From positions 76,571,905-76,635,904 of the forward strand of contig CM022951.1 of NCBI GenBank assembly GCA_012931725.1: a stretch of DNA of 64,000 bases, read 5' to 3'. This document shows, piece by piece, positions 1-10,800 of the stretch; the stretch's first letter is position 1; every line of letters begins with the position of its first letter. The notes beneath the pieces were generated by a model, which made no database searches, had not been told where the DNA came from, and was given only the letters and a program-made list of their open reading frames with translations. Both the position numbers and the translations under genes were made by a program. This stretch comes from Litsea cubeba. Its lineage: Eukaryota > Streptophyta > Magnoliopsida > Laurales > Lauraceae.

Positions 1-1521
1 AGAGCTTATATCGTCATCACCCTCCCCACTTATGCTACACAAATGGGCTTTTGGATAAATGGCCATATCGCCCAAGACCCATGCCCAGTTCCAGGTCCAT
101 TGGGCCGAACGCAGTCCCCACAGTGACCCAACAGACACAACTGTGTACAGCAGGAGGCCCAGGCCTCCAATTGAGTAATATTATTATTTAGCACGTTTCT
201 TATTTCAGTCTTTCCATTTAAAGTATCTTTCTTTGTCTTTTATATTTTTGTTAGGGTCTAAGTTGGATTGAATGCATTTAAGATACGAAAATCTTTGTGT
301 AAAAGAAAACTTACTTCTGTGGATGTCCAAGAAGAATTCTATTGATGACCTTTCATTGGGTATTCTTAAACTAATCTGTAATAATATTCAGATTTCATCC
401 TCTTTAGGGTACAGCCCTATAACTAATTGTGCTGTGGCTTGAAGATGCCTACAATTGGATGGATCCTTCCTCACCAATCAGACTGCATCAGTACATAGCG
501 GACCTCCTCCAATTCTATCTTAGTAATTAGGAAAACCCAGATGGTCTTTTCTATCGGGTTTCAAGCAGCCAAAGAAACTGTAGAGTTACTTCTTTTATTC
601 TACCACAACTCAATCAGCCACTAGCACAACCTTCTCCTTACCTTTGGCCACCATCCAGGCTTCAGTGCAGTCAACAGTCATCGTCCAGTCATGGTGCTGA
701 GACGCTAGTACTCAGAATTTCTTCGCTACATGCTCCCTGTTGATCCTAATTAGATGCAAGTTCGTGATAATGTTGGTTCTTTCTGTGATGAACTGTAGTG
801 AACCACCTTAACCTTGATTTTTGTCCCTCCCCCAGATTGGCTTTTGCCAGATCTATTGCTCATTCAGGTTCTCAGAACCGCACAAGTGGGAAGCCTCTAT
901 TTCTTCCACTGTTTTTACCTCTGGAATAAAACAGTCCAGATTCAAGCTGCCCTGCAAAACATCTTCCCTAACTCAGGATTGGAGAGCGTCTCCTGGGATA
1001 TTAGAGACAGATTAAGAGAAATTTTCTCCCAGATCTAGGATCCTTCTTGGCAGAGGGGCCATGGCCCAGCGAGCAGGGCCTGCTTACGCACCAACTCCTG
1101 CAATACCAGCGCCTTTTGCTCTCCATCCTTCCCCTTCACACTTTTAGTTATAGAGATATATACATCCCTGATCCCACAGTTCTCATGTTTGTGCTGACCC
1201 TTTAAACTCACAAGGCAGCCTATGTGCTTATTGTTGCAATTCGTGTCAACATTATTTTTTATTTTGTTGTTGCTCCTGCATCATTTAACCAAAATGTTTG
1301 GCGCTTAGGCTTGTTGTATAGTTAAGATGATAGAAGCTGTTGGTTGTAATATTAGTTTATTCTGTCTCAAGAAATTTGGAGCTTTTTGAATAAGGAATAT
1401 GCAACTCTATGAGAGACATGTTTGTCAGTCTACACTTTATGCTTATGGAATTCCACCTAGCAGTTACTGTTGATCCTATTGACCATATTAAATCCGTTTT
1501 ACTGTTTGGTCACTCATGCAG
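1..1521. other. intron or upstream sequence of the MEE44-like gene, probably holding old retroelement pieces
   Basis: No exon continuing the nucleotidyltransferase frame was found here, so the preceding exon must lie off the left edge. The stretch around 130-290 looks like the T-rich tail of a copia-type LTR. Short broken open frames at 420-1140 look like degraded retroelement coding sequence, but I could not assign a family. Open frames such as 814-1038 have no recognisable domain. Confidence 0.3.
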
Positions 1522-3738
1522 GTGTTACTGATTACACGCTTTCTTCAGCATGAGCATCATATTGGTCGGCCTATTAATCAAGTAAACACCTAAAATCTTA
1601 CCTGGAAATAATAGTAAGGAAGTTATAGTTTATAGAAATATCTACTTCTTCATTAACAATAGTAAGACAATACAAGGTTGAAGGTCATTTTGTTCTTGTT
1701 TACTTATTTGCATTGATCTTTGTTTTAAAAGCACCATCTGTAGTTTGTTTCCTAGAAGCAACTTACATATATTAATGCTTTTGCAGAACCTAGGAAGCCT
1801 TCTGATGGATTTTCTTTACTTCTTTGGGTAAGCATCAATTACTGGCAAGTGAGGTGCATTTGTATTGCACTAACTAAATGTGTGATTTGACAACCCAATT
1901 CATCAATATGGTTAGGCTGTTGAGTTGTAAGTTGCACATGCATCCTTTTCAGTACTCCATTGTTGCTGATGTATTATGATTTTGTTCAGGAATGTATTTG
2001 ATCCTCGTCAAATGAGAATATCAATCCAAGGAAGTGGAGTCTATGTTAATCGAGAAAGAGGACACAGGTAAGGACTCAAGTCTTTGGTTTTGCATGCTTG
2101 AGTATGCGAATAAATTGGTTTAGGTCCCTCCGAAGGTTCATGATGTGTTGCCTTTTTCTCTCTAATTATTCTGCCTAATTAATTTTGCAGCATCGACCCA
2201 ATTCATATCGATGATCCTCTATACCCAACAAATAATGTAGGGAGGAATTGCTTCCGCATACATCAGTGTATCAAGGTCTTCTTTTAGCCTAGTTTTCTAG
2301 TCATCTAAATTGTTTCGTACTCTTTCTACTGTTAAATTGTTTCATATTTTTAAGGAAAAACTCTTGCATGATTTGGTTATAAATTTTTTATTTCTTCGTG
2401 AGAAATTCATTCCACACCATAGGATTAACCAACACTTATTTTCTTCCCTTTTTTTTTCATGGTCATACTTGTATATGGAACTTTTGAGTAGCTATATTTG
2501 AGCGTAAGTGCAGCATCTGGTTCCATGATTGTGCTTACTCATTGAATGAGCTACAATGAAAACTCTACTATTGAAATAACTATTTTGGGTTATTAAGGAA
2601 TTAGCAATTTGTGCAACCCATCCGAGAATTTGGCTCAGGATAACTGTTTTGGGTTATTAAGAAATTAGTAATCTTCCTAGTTTTACCACAAAGAGATTCT
2701 TTCCGTTACCTTGACTCTATAATTAGTAAGGGTGGGGAGATTGATGAAGATGTCGAACATAGGATAAAAGCAGGATGGTTGAAGTGGAGAAGCAAGTGCT
2801 TTGTGACCGACAAATGCCAACAAGATTGAAGGGAAAATCTTAAAGGACAGCAATTAGACCAGCTATGATCTATAGAGAAGAATGTTGGCCAATCAAGAAG
2901 CAACATATGCACAAATGGATGTGGCAGAGATGAGAATGTTGAGGCGGATGTGTGGTAAAACTAGAAATGATAAAATTAGAAGTGAGCGCTTTTGAGAGCA
3001 TTTAGAGGGAGCACCAATAGGGGATAAAATTCGAAAAAACCGTTTGAGATGGTTTGGGCATGTTTAATGCAGGCGTGCAATGATACCGGTAAGGAAATGT
3101 TTGGCTATGATGGTTGATGGCCCACCAAGTGGAAGGGATAAGCCAAAGAGGACGTGGATGAAGTTAGTAAAAGTAGATCTGAAGAAGTGCAACTTATGTG
3201 AGGATTTGGCTCAAGCTAGATTGGAATGAAGAAACATAATTCGTGTAGCCAACCCCAACATAGTTGGGACAAGGCTTTGATGATAATGATGATGAGACTA
3301 GAATGGAGAAGCAAAATTCATGTAGCCGACCCTAATATGGTTGGGACAAGGCTTTGATGATGATGATGACAAATAATTACCTATCTATTGTAATATGTTT
3401 CCTTATCCAGGAGTTGGCATAATTATTGCCAACTCTGCCATAGGATCTCTGCTTGCTGGGATTTGAATAAACAACTTTCAATCTGTCATGATATAAAAGT
3501 GTTGCTTGTTAGGATCCAACTAAGATGAACTTGCTGCAACTTTTGCGTATATTTCGTCCATTTCCTAACACAATTCATGGACCAGGCATTTGCAGATGCT
3601 TATTCTGTTCTGGAGAGCGAGCTAAAATGTCTTCCTGACAGTGGGGATCCAAGTTTAAAGCCATCACTACTATTACCAAAAATTATTCCAAGCATTGACC
3701 ATACACATGAGATTTCATTGTCCGGGGAACCTGTATAA
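1522..3738 (+). CDS. MEE44-like: 3' part of a MEE44/TRF4-type nucleotidyltransferase (PAP-associated region), partial at left edge
   Basis: Five terminal exons were joined by hand: 1522-1581, 1787-1827, 1990-2067, 2191-2275 and 3586-3738 (stop TAA at 3736). They give 138 residues in a phase that holds at every GT/AG junction. The product runs VLLITRFLQHEHHIGRPINQ, then NLGSLLMDFLYFFGNVFDPR, a segment with RISIQGSGVYVN, then DPLYPTNNVGRNCFRIHQCI and AFADAYSVLESEL. The pattern NLGxLLxxFxxxxG, followed by an (I/V)xDPLxPxNNVGR block and a helix with A-F-x-x-A-Y, is that of the PAP-associated domain in non-canonical poly(A)/TUT polymerases. The wording resembles Arabidopsis MEE44 (AT4G00060 family). 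These enzymes add nucleotides to RNA 3' ends. The catalytic domain with its DxD residues would lie upstream, outside the window. The 1310-bp intron 2276-3585 carries a LINE remnant. A GT-rich context at the stop (GTATAAGT) leaves room for another splice form. Confidence 0.8.
2700..3290 (+). mobile_element. degenerate RTE-type LINE, 3' end
   Basis: Broken translation on the plus strand gives the familiar C-terminal end of plant RTE-clade LINE reverse transcriptases. It includes a segment like GWLKWRS near 2775, then CWPIKKQHMHKM, RMLRWMCGKTRNDKIR, RLRWFGHV and GRDKPKRTWM, and it ends with a VADPNIVGTRL-like string before the stop. Stops and frameshifts interrupt it. A TGATGATAATGATGATGA microsatellite tail follows, which is typical of RTE elements. 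It lies in sense orientation inside the last intron of the MEE44-like gene. Confidence 0.75.
3291..3371 (+). repeat. second copy of the RTE LINE 3' tail
   Basis: The last ~75 bp of the LINE (encoding a VADPNMVGTRL-like end and the TGATGATGATGA tail) are repeated directly after the first tail. This is a short tandem copy of the 3' end, or a second truncated insertion into the tail. Confidence 0.6.
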
Positions 3739-3890
3739 GTTTCATGGGTATTGTTCCAAATAACTGTCTCATAAATTAAGTTAGTAGCCGTTGATTTCTC
3801 AGATGGTGATTTTTGGTGTTTGATCTACTTTTAGGTCAAATGTTGTACTTGCTCTGTTGGTAATCTGTTTTCTGAAAGCCAGCTCTAATT

Positions 3891-4218
3891 GCGTTGGACT
3901 CAGCTTCCTGGAACCACTATGGCTTTTGTAAGTTCCATTTCAGACCTATGTTCTATGCAGTCTTTGGGTTATTACGTATTTATTTATTTAGTGGGTATTT
4001 TCTTATATTCCACAAAATTTCCAGAGAAAGTTGAAATGCCATCTGATAGTTTCTGCGTTGGACTCAGCTTCCTGGAACCACTATGGCTTTTGTAAGTTCC
4101 GTTTCAGACCTATGTTCTATGCAGTCTTTGGGTTATTACGTATTTATTTATTTAGTGGGTATTTTCTTATATTCCACAAAATTTCCGGAGAAAGTTGAAA
4201 TGCCGTCTGACAGCCTGC
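3891..4218. repeat. 164-bp tandem duplication downstream of the MEE44-like stop
   Basis: Two adjacent 164-bp units (3891-4054 and 4055-4218) start with GCGTTGGACTCAGCTTCCTG and differ at only a few bases. They lie about 150 bp past the stop codon and may be in the 3' untranslated region. The overlapping open frames of 66-68 codons are by-products of the repeat and show no known domain. Confidence 0.9.
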
Positions 4219-4229
4219 AGAAACTATAT

Positions 4230-6115
4230 CTGAAGATTGCTCCAGCGAGTTCACCTCATGACTGTCTGCCTACATCTGAATGAATTGTGAAAAAGATGAC
4301 CTACCCTGTTGACTCTAAGGTGTGCACCCGAGGAATATGCATCTGCTCCGCATCTGAACTACTTATCAATAAGAATGCATCAGAAATTTGATGATACTTT
4401 CTTGTTTATTATATTTTAGGATTGAGTTATTATTTACTGGAAGAGCGGCGGGCTGATGAGAAGGGGAACTGATGATCACTCCCGTAAGGTCAGCCAGGAC
4501 TATCCTCAAGTGTTGGCAGTGTCCCATGGAAACAAGTAATCCAGTTTTCAACACAAAGAATTAGCTTCATTCTCTGCCATCCACTTGTCTGAAAGTTTTC
4601 ATCACACTCATTGATTGTATGGAACTTGGCATTAAATACTCAAATCTTTGCTGACTTTCATTGTTTATTTTTTTAATTTTTTAGCTATAAACAGTAAATT
4701 GTATTAAAGAAAACCTAAATGTACAAAAGACATGTACCAGAAAACAATTGAAATTGGAAAGACCAAAATGCTACAAGGGCTGTCCCTGATATATTAAGAA
4801 TCTCTGTCTGCCTGACTTGTAGGGGTCAGCTACAACATTTGTCTCTCAGCTTGTGAATAAAGGAAGCTTGAATGGAATTACATGATGCTTGAATCTCTTT
4901 TTTATGCAATGAGGCTTCCAAGGATACAAAATATTCTGGTTAAGCCAAGATATATCCACATGGGTTTTCTTTGGATCAGCAGTCTTTCTTCTGGAAGATT
5001 GGTCATTGACTATTTTCAGCTTAAACCCAAAATTTTGTCAGTACTGTAATATTATACCATATGCAGCAATCATTACTGAAGAAGTTTTTGTGAATTTGTT
5101 GCTGGTAATTATGTGGAAAAGTCCATGTTATGTTGACATAATGCCAGGGTTGATATTTGGCTTTGAGTTCTTGGCTAATCTCTTTTACTTGGCTGATGCT
5201 TTATCTTATAGGTCCATGTCTGACATGGCACTGCCTGGTGCTTACATGGCTGTTAATTGGTCAGGGAAATGGAACTCACATTTTCCTCTCCTTTTTAAGA
5301 CGGGGCCTAGTGGATTTTTTCCTGGCTGTCTTACATGCTACCTTCTCCTGCCATCATTCCTTTTTATCTATTTTATGCAACATTGCCTTTCCCTCCATCT
5401 TTTTTGGTTTATTAGTTTTATGTACCCTTGCAGATTATCATGTGCCAGTTTGGACAAAATCAGAAGTCTACCTACACCACCTGGAGCATTATGTTTTGTC
5501 GTCTTAGTCGTATATAATGGTGAGTCGTATCTAGGTAGGTGATCTTCTAATGCTGGACTGGAGAAATTCATGCTCAGTAGACCCTCCAACAAATGCTCCG
5601 CTAGGATTTATCCCTTGGTGCATGGAACATTTCATGATATGTTCAAAGATGCTGAATGATTTGGTCATGGGAAGTTTTGAAGTGGCTTGACTTTCGACTC
5701 TGGAGAGCGTCACAGATGTGCATTGCCACCCCCATTGTTCATTGCATCCCTGATGATCTATTCCATGAGTTTCTGACACATGCTACACATGTTTTTTTCC
5801 CCATGCCAGCACCTATGTACGTAGTTTTTAGTGGGTAAACTCGGTTATTTGAGTAAAGTTCCATGGGAAAGGGTTAAAGATGGTCGAAGTTCCATTCTTT
5901 GTAACTTTGGTCTGGCATCATGTAAAGGTTATACAGTAGTGGTAACTTTTCCCCCCTCTTTTACTGTAGACTTTAGTTGGAAAATTTGTCATGCTGACTT
6001 GCTCATTTGCAGCTTCTAACTCTTTTCCTATGAAATATCTGAATCCAATAAAAGAATGAATCCAATGTTACTGGCCTCTCTAGAAGATTTGAAATTAAAA
6101 ATAACTTGAAAATGC
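4230..6115. other. intergenic, no gene recognised
   Basis: No exon chain, RNA gene or transposon end was identified. A plus-strand open frame at about 5006-5542 (178 codons) is hydrophobic and cysteine-rich, but it has no good start codon context and no family features. An alternative frame through the same bases is also open, so I treat it as chance. Confidence 0.4.
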
Positions 6116-6159
6116 AAGAGAGAGAGAGAGAGGGTAAGTTTTATAGGACCCACTAGAAT

Positions 6160-6900
6160 GGATGCTAGTCTAATTAATCAAATTAATGTAGCGGATGTAA
6201 CTAACCAAATAAGATAGAACTAGTAAATAAATCTACTAATCACACAACATAAGAAGGCATACACAACTTTAACGTGAAAACCTTTTTCAGGAAGAAAAAT
6301 CATGATCTAGAAATCAAGAACATACGAACAGTTACAAGATATACTCACATCTCTTTTACCTCAGTACATCGATCTAAGGACTGTAGTTGTTTTTGCACAA
6401 CTTTCATTGCCACTACTTCCACCGTGCTCCGTTTTCTTTATTTGATCTCGTCGCACCTTGTCAATCAAGATGATCAATCTTCTACAAGAGTAGTAGCAGC
6501 AAAAACTTTCTAGAGTAGTCTTTTAGAACAATCTTTCAATGACTCTAGAGAATAATTATCCCTCTAAGATATCTCTTACTTAGATTAGTGAAAGAGGTGG
6601 TGTATCTATTTGAATTGAGATAATCACCCAATTTATAGTATCAAATCTATGCATAAGACTCCTAGTCATAATCTACTAACAATATCAAACCTTTTCCAAC
6701 TCTATAAAAGAGATCGGATCGAACTGGGCTTGTTTGTCTCGCTCACTATAGTGAGCATGAGTCTTGCTATAGCGAGACATCACTGTGGCTCAGACTCTTG
6801 ACAGCGGACAACGTCTGTCCCTTATAGAGGGAATAAGTGGAGTCATGAGCTGCTGATCAACTCCAAATGTACACTTTTGTTGAAGTATTTATCATAGAAT
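6160..6900. mobile_element. possible LTR-type remnant with palindromic motif
   Basis: The sequence around 6270-6320 (AACGTGAAAACCTTTTTCAGG and what follows) resembles a stretch often met in plant LTR retroelements. A perfect 16-bp palindrome, GCTCACTATAGTGAGC, lies at 6741-6756, inside a larger GTCTCGCT...AGCGAGAC inverted pair. No clear element ends or target duplication were found. Confidence 0.3.
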
Positions 6901-7173
6901 ATTATAATCCTTTCTATTAGCTTTTTTCAGGCGGCTGGTGCATTTTCATCCTGTCAGTATTTTGTACCATAATTATTTGGTGGGGCTCTGGGATTCAAAG
7001 CTCTTGCATTGTGCTCCAGCAGTGGTGGGTCTGTCTGATCAATGGGTCTAGGAGTTGATGCTAAAAAGGAAATTGGTGTTTCTTGAGCGATCAAATCTCA
7101 TGCATGAAGAAAATGGTTATTAATGAGGAAAATGAATCCATCTGTTTTATTGCATCTCTAGAGGGTAACTTCA

Positions 7174-7449
7174 GTCTTGACTCTGAGGTTGATTAGTAAA
7201 CTAAAAGAGAATCAATGTTACCAGGCTTTTCTCTTGCCTTAAGCTGTTACACCCCAAACCCCACCCTGCCCCCAACACGACGTGTCTAAAATATTTGCTG
7301 CTACACTTTCTGTCTTGACTCTGAGGTTGATTATTAAACTAAAAGAGAATCAATGTTACCATGCTTTTCTCTTGCCTTAAGCTGCTACACCCCAAACCCC
7401 ACCCTGCCCCCAACACGACGTGTCTAAAATATTTGCTGCTACACTTTCT
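7174..7449. repeat. 138-bp tandem duplication
   Basis: Two head-to-tail 138-bp units (7174-7311 and 7312-7449) start GTCTTGACTCTGAGGTTGAT. They differ by only about three bases by eye, so the duplication looks recent. No coding content was seen. Confidence 0.9.
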
Positions 7450-8840
7450 ATTATAAAAAAATATGTCCTCTGCATAGGCCTTGTGTTTCTTGAAATGCCT
7501 GTCCACCAAGGATCGATCCCTGGGTGGAGCTGTGGGATTGAGCTTGCTATCCACAATGTTTGGTGCAGTAACTAAGGGGGAGATTTTGTTATCCATTTTA
7601 ATTAGTCAGAGTCTGATTTTCTGTGTACGTCGACCATGATCAGGATCCTGTTTATCGCTCCAATATAAAATTAATGGCTCTCTTAGCATCATGACTTAGC
7701 TGATTTGTCCTCACTGATAGACTATTTAAAGACTTCTCACTGATAGACTATTATAGACTTTCAGTAAAAAAGAGAACAAAAAAAAAAAAAAAATAATAAT
7801 AAAGGAATCTCACTTCAGGACATGCCTTACCTCCTGCTAGAGAAATGTACTTATAAATTGTTTTCTCCATGCTAAATCTTCAATTAGTTACAAGGAAGAG
7901 GCTAATTCTAGTGTTTCTTATAAAAAAAAAAAAGAAAAAGAAAATAAAAGAAAATTTCTAAAAATCTTCCCAATTGACTTCGGAGAGCACGAGTCAGAGT
8001 TGAACTATGGTCTGGAGCGAAGGCAGCAAGGAGACCAATAAAAAAAAAAAAAATGGATGGTAGTTCTCGAGTTGTGATGGATATTATTAATGTGACCCTT
8101 GCTGTTTCTCGCTTGTGTATTAATATGATTCTTTGTATAATCCAACATTAATTGAAGAATGTTCAAGTCCCACTCTTGTACTAAATATATACATAATTTG
8201 ACTGTAAAAGAAGCAACTCTGTTGACCATATCTCTACGGGCACTGCCTGAAATTCCAGCCTTTTTTGTTTTTTTTTTTTAATTTGAACTTCTCAAATAAT
8301 CTCCTTGTTGAATGCAAATCGTCTTCAACTTCCAGTTTAGACATGAAATTGACAAATTTTAAATCTGTTCTTATCCAAATTGCCATTCCGGTTAAACCGT
8401 TTTAGTGCCACAAAAGAGAGAAAAAGGGTTTTCAAGAAATCTCAAATTTGGAATTTCAAAGTTCCTGCACATTTTAATTTCAGGGGCTACTTCACTATCT
8501 TTCAAGTTTCAACGTCCAAGGAACCTGCATGTTTGATTTGGGAACTTTAGGGAGCTGAAGTTGGCAACCTAAAAACGTCCCCACGCCGTATCATCAACTC
8601 CCTCTGGTCCATTGAGGAAGGGGAAAGAGGCAGGTTAGGAAGAGTTGGTGATTTGGGTTTTCATTGTACAGATACGTGAAAAGTGCAGGAAATCTGACAT
8701 TATTGTAAAAGCAGTATAATGTAGTTTTCTTCTGTCCTAATGCTCGTAATCTTTGATGGGGTAAATAGTTTCTAGTACCCCCAAGTGCCAACAGATTCAT
8801 GGTTTTTTCTTTCTTTTTATTCCATATTCTCATCGGTTTT
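7450..8840. other. intergenic, no gene recognised
   Basis: AT-rich with several A or T homopolymers (7776-7793, 7921-7930, 8040-8053, 8268-8279). The minus-strand open frames here are short and low in complexity. Nothing can be named. Confidence 0.4.
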
Positions 8841-8849
8841 TTTTTTTTT

Positions 8850-9035
8850 CCAATAACTCGGGATCTAATCCCATAGAGATGAAAAGTCTTTCTCCTGTCA
8901 ATTCAATAGGATGGATTCTATCATGATGATACTAAATTATATTAATATCATGAATAACAATATCTGGTTTATCAAATCGATTTATAGTCGAGAATTGAAT
9001 AGTATATTATAGGAAGATCTTTTATCCATATCGAA
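8850..9035 (-). other. possible plastid-derived insertion (NUPT)
   Basis: Read on the minus strand, this ~185-bp stretch (a string around GGGATTAGATCCCGAG, then AT-rich text with a small hairpin near 8983) looks like a plastid intergenic spacer. This is recognition by style and memory only. I cannot place it between named plastid genes. Confidence 0.25.
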
Positions 9036-10229
9036 TCCAAAACTGGTTTTCTGGTCCAATCAAGAACCCCATTGAATTTACTCCAACCAAGGTGACAAAC
9101 AGAGCCAACACACTAATAGTTGAGTAGTATTGGCACCTTACTTTCACGTAGATGTCTAGGAATTGATCCCTTGCCCTCAAGTTAAAAGTAACATGCTTTA
9201 CCAAAAAAAAGGCAGAGTTAAATAAAAAAAAGTTTCCAACATGATTTTTTTTTTGTGCCCTACACATATGCTGGAAAACTCTAGTTTTCTCTGTTTCTTT
9301 TTGTAGGGGTTTCTGTGAACAGTAGATATTTTGTCAAGGAGGAGCGGCCTATCACATTAATTTATTTACCAACTCCATCAAAACGATATGAGAATCAGCG
9401 ATTATGGCATTCGATTCTCTTTCTTTCAATTTTTACAGCTTTGAATGATGGCATGCAACAGAAAACCATAAAAGAAGAATTGGGTTTTGCCAAAATTATC
9501 TGAAATGATGAATGCATTGAACAGTCTTGCGTTTCAAGTTGCCCAACACTATGCTTTCTGTATATAAAAAGCAATGATGATTGAGGAGTCCTCTCCTAAG
9601 GCGTGGCAGGTGCCTGTCAACTTGAAAGACACCGACACCACTCCACCTCAAATTTTCTTCCTTCACGCCATATCACATCCCTAAAACTAAAAGCAACAAG
9701 AATATCCTTTTTATTGCTACATGTCTTATATTTAATGATCAGGGAAACTTGACTAGAAAACATTGAAAACCTTGTCTTTCTTGCCTGGTGAAGTGGGATC
9801 AAACAATTATCTCAAATCCTCAACCATAAAATATAACTAAATATAAGAGGTAAACAATTTTGTGGGTTTGGTTATAAGTTTTGTTCCCATTAAGTTGAGA
9901 TTGATGCATTTAAACCATGAATGAATATATGGGGCCAAATACAGATTTGTATTGGAATTTAAAGCATTTCAGAGAGAACATTAGAATGGGAAGTGTGACA
10001 GGTAGCATAGCCATAGAGATGAGTGATAAAGTAAAGCTTACAACCTACCCAACATCATGATGGTAATTATTCTCATCTTCTCCTAGGCAGGCAAAATCAA
10101 CCTTGCTTTCCAAAACAGGGATCATTTTACTCTTCCATCTGAGCACTGTAAAAGATTACAGTTTCTTTCCCTATTTGGATTCCTAACACATAACTAGAAG
10201 TAGTCATTGCACATGATCATGCAGTCGGA

Positions 10230-10800
10230 TCATGTTAGTTTTAATTTGGTGGCCCCATGACCCATATGAATGTACATTCCACGACAAATTTCTTTATTGC
10301 TTATATCAGAGAGTTCCTTCTCCCATCGGTCCCTTGGAGAATACTTCCGACATATTCTCCTTTTGTATTCAGCACCAGTAGGCAGTAAGGTTGGAAAGAA
10401 CATGGGCCTGCACTTGGTTCTGCTGGCCAAGCTCAAGCTTCTAGCCACTAGCCATTGCCCCGGACCAGTCCCAGTTTTTGCTGCCCTGCTGTGGCCATTT
10501 GCACTCAAAATTCCTCTGTCAGGATGCATTTCTAGAGCCTGCACCCGATTCTCTGTTTCGTCCGTCCTAATCGTGTTTCGACTCAGTCAGGCACTATTCC
10601 AAGAACAATCTATATGCCATGGACACAGGTGGGAGAGAGCACTTCGCGTTCTCTGTGAGAGGGCTTTTGTCACTCGACGCCGGTTTTCAACTGCAGAGTC
10701 CCATGAGACCACCCTTCATTCAGTCTCCATGCTTGCGCTTTAGGTACCTTACCCTTACCCCCACGGGCCCGATCTCTCTAGTTATTGTCTAAGACCATCT
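10230..10800. other. GC-richer island, possible mitochondrial-derived insertion (NUMT)
   Basis: This ~550-bp block is clearly richer in G+C than its surroundings. It holds a 157-codon plus-strand open frame (10270-10743) and an overlapping minus-strand frame of 104 codons. Text such as CTTACCCCCACGGGCCCGAT looks like plant mitochondrial spacer DNA. The predicted peptide matches no mitochondrial protein I recognise and shows no domain. It could instead be an unrelated GC-rich relic. Confidence 0.25.

Noticed and set aside
5006..5542. 178-codon plus-strand open frame
   Set aside because: No recognisable domain, no convincing start, overlapping open frames in another register and on the other strand, and AT-rich intergenic composition.
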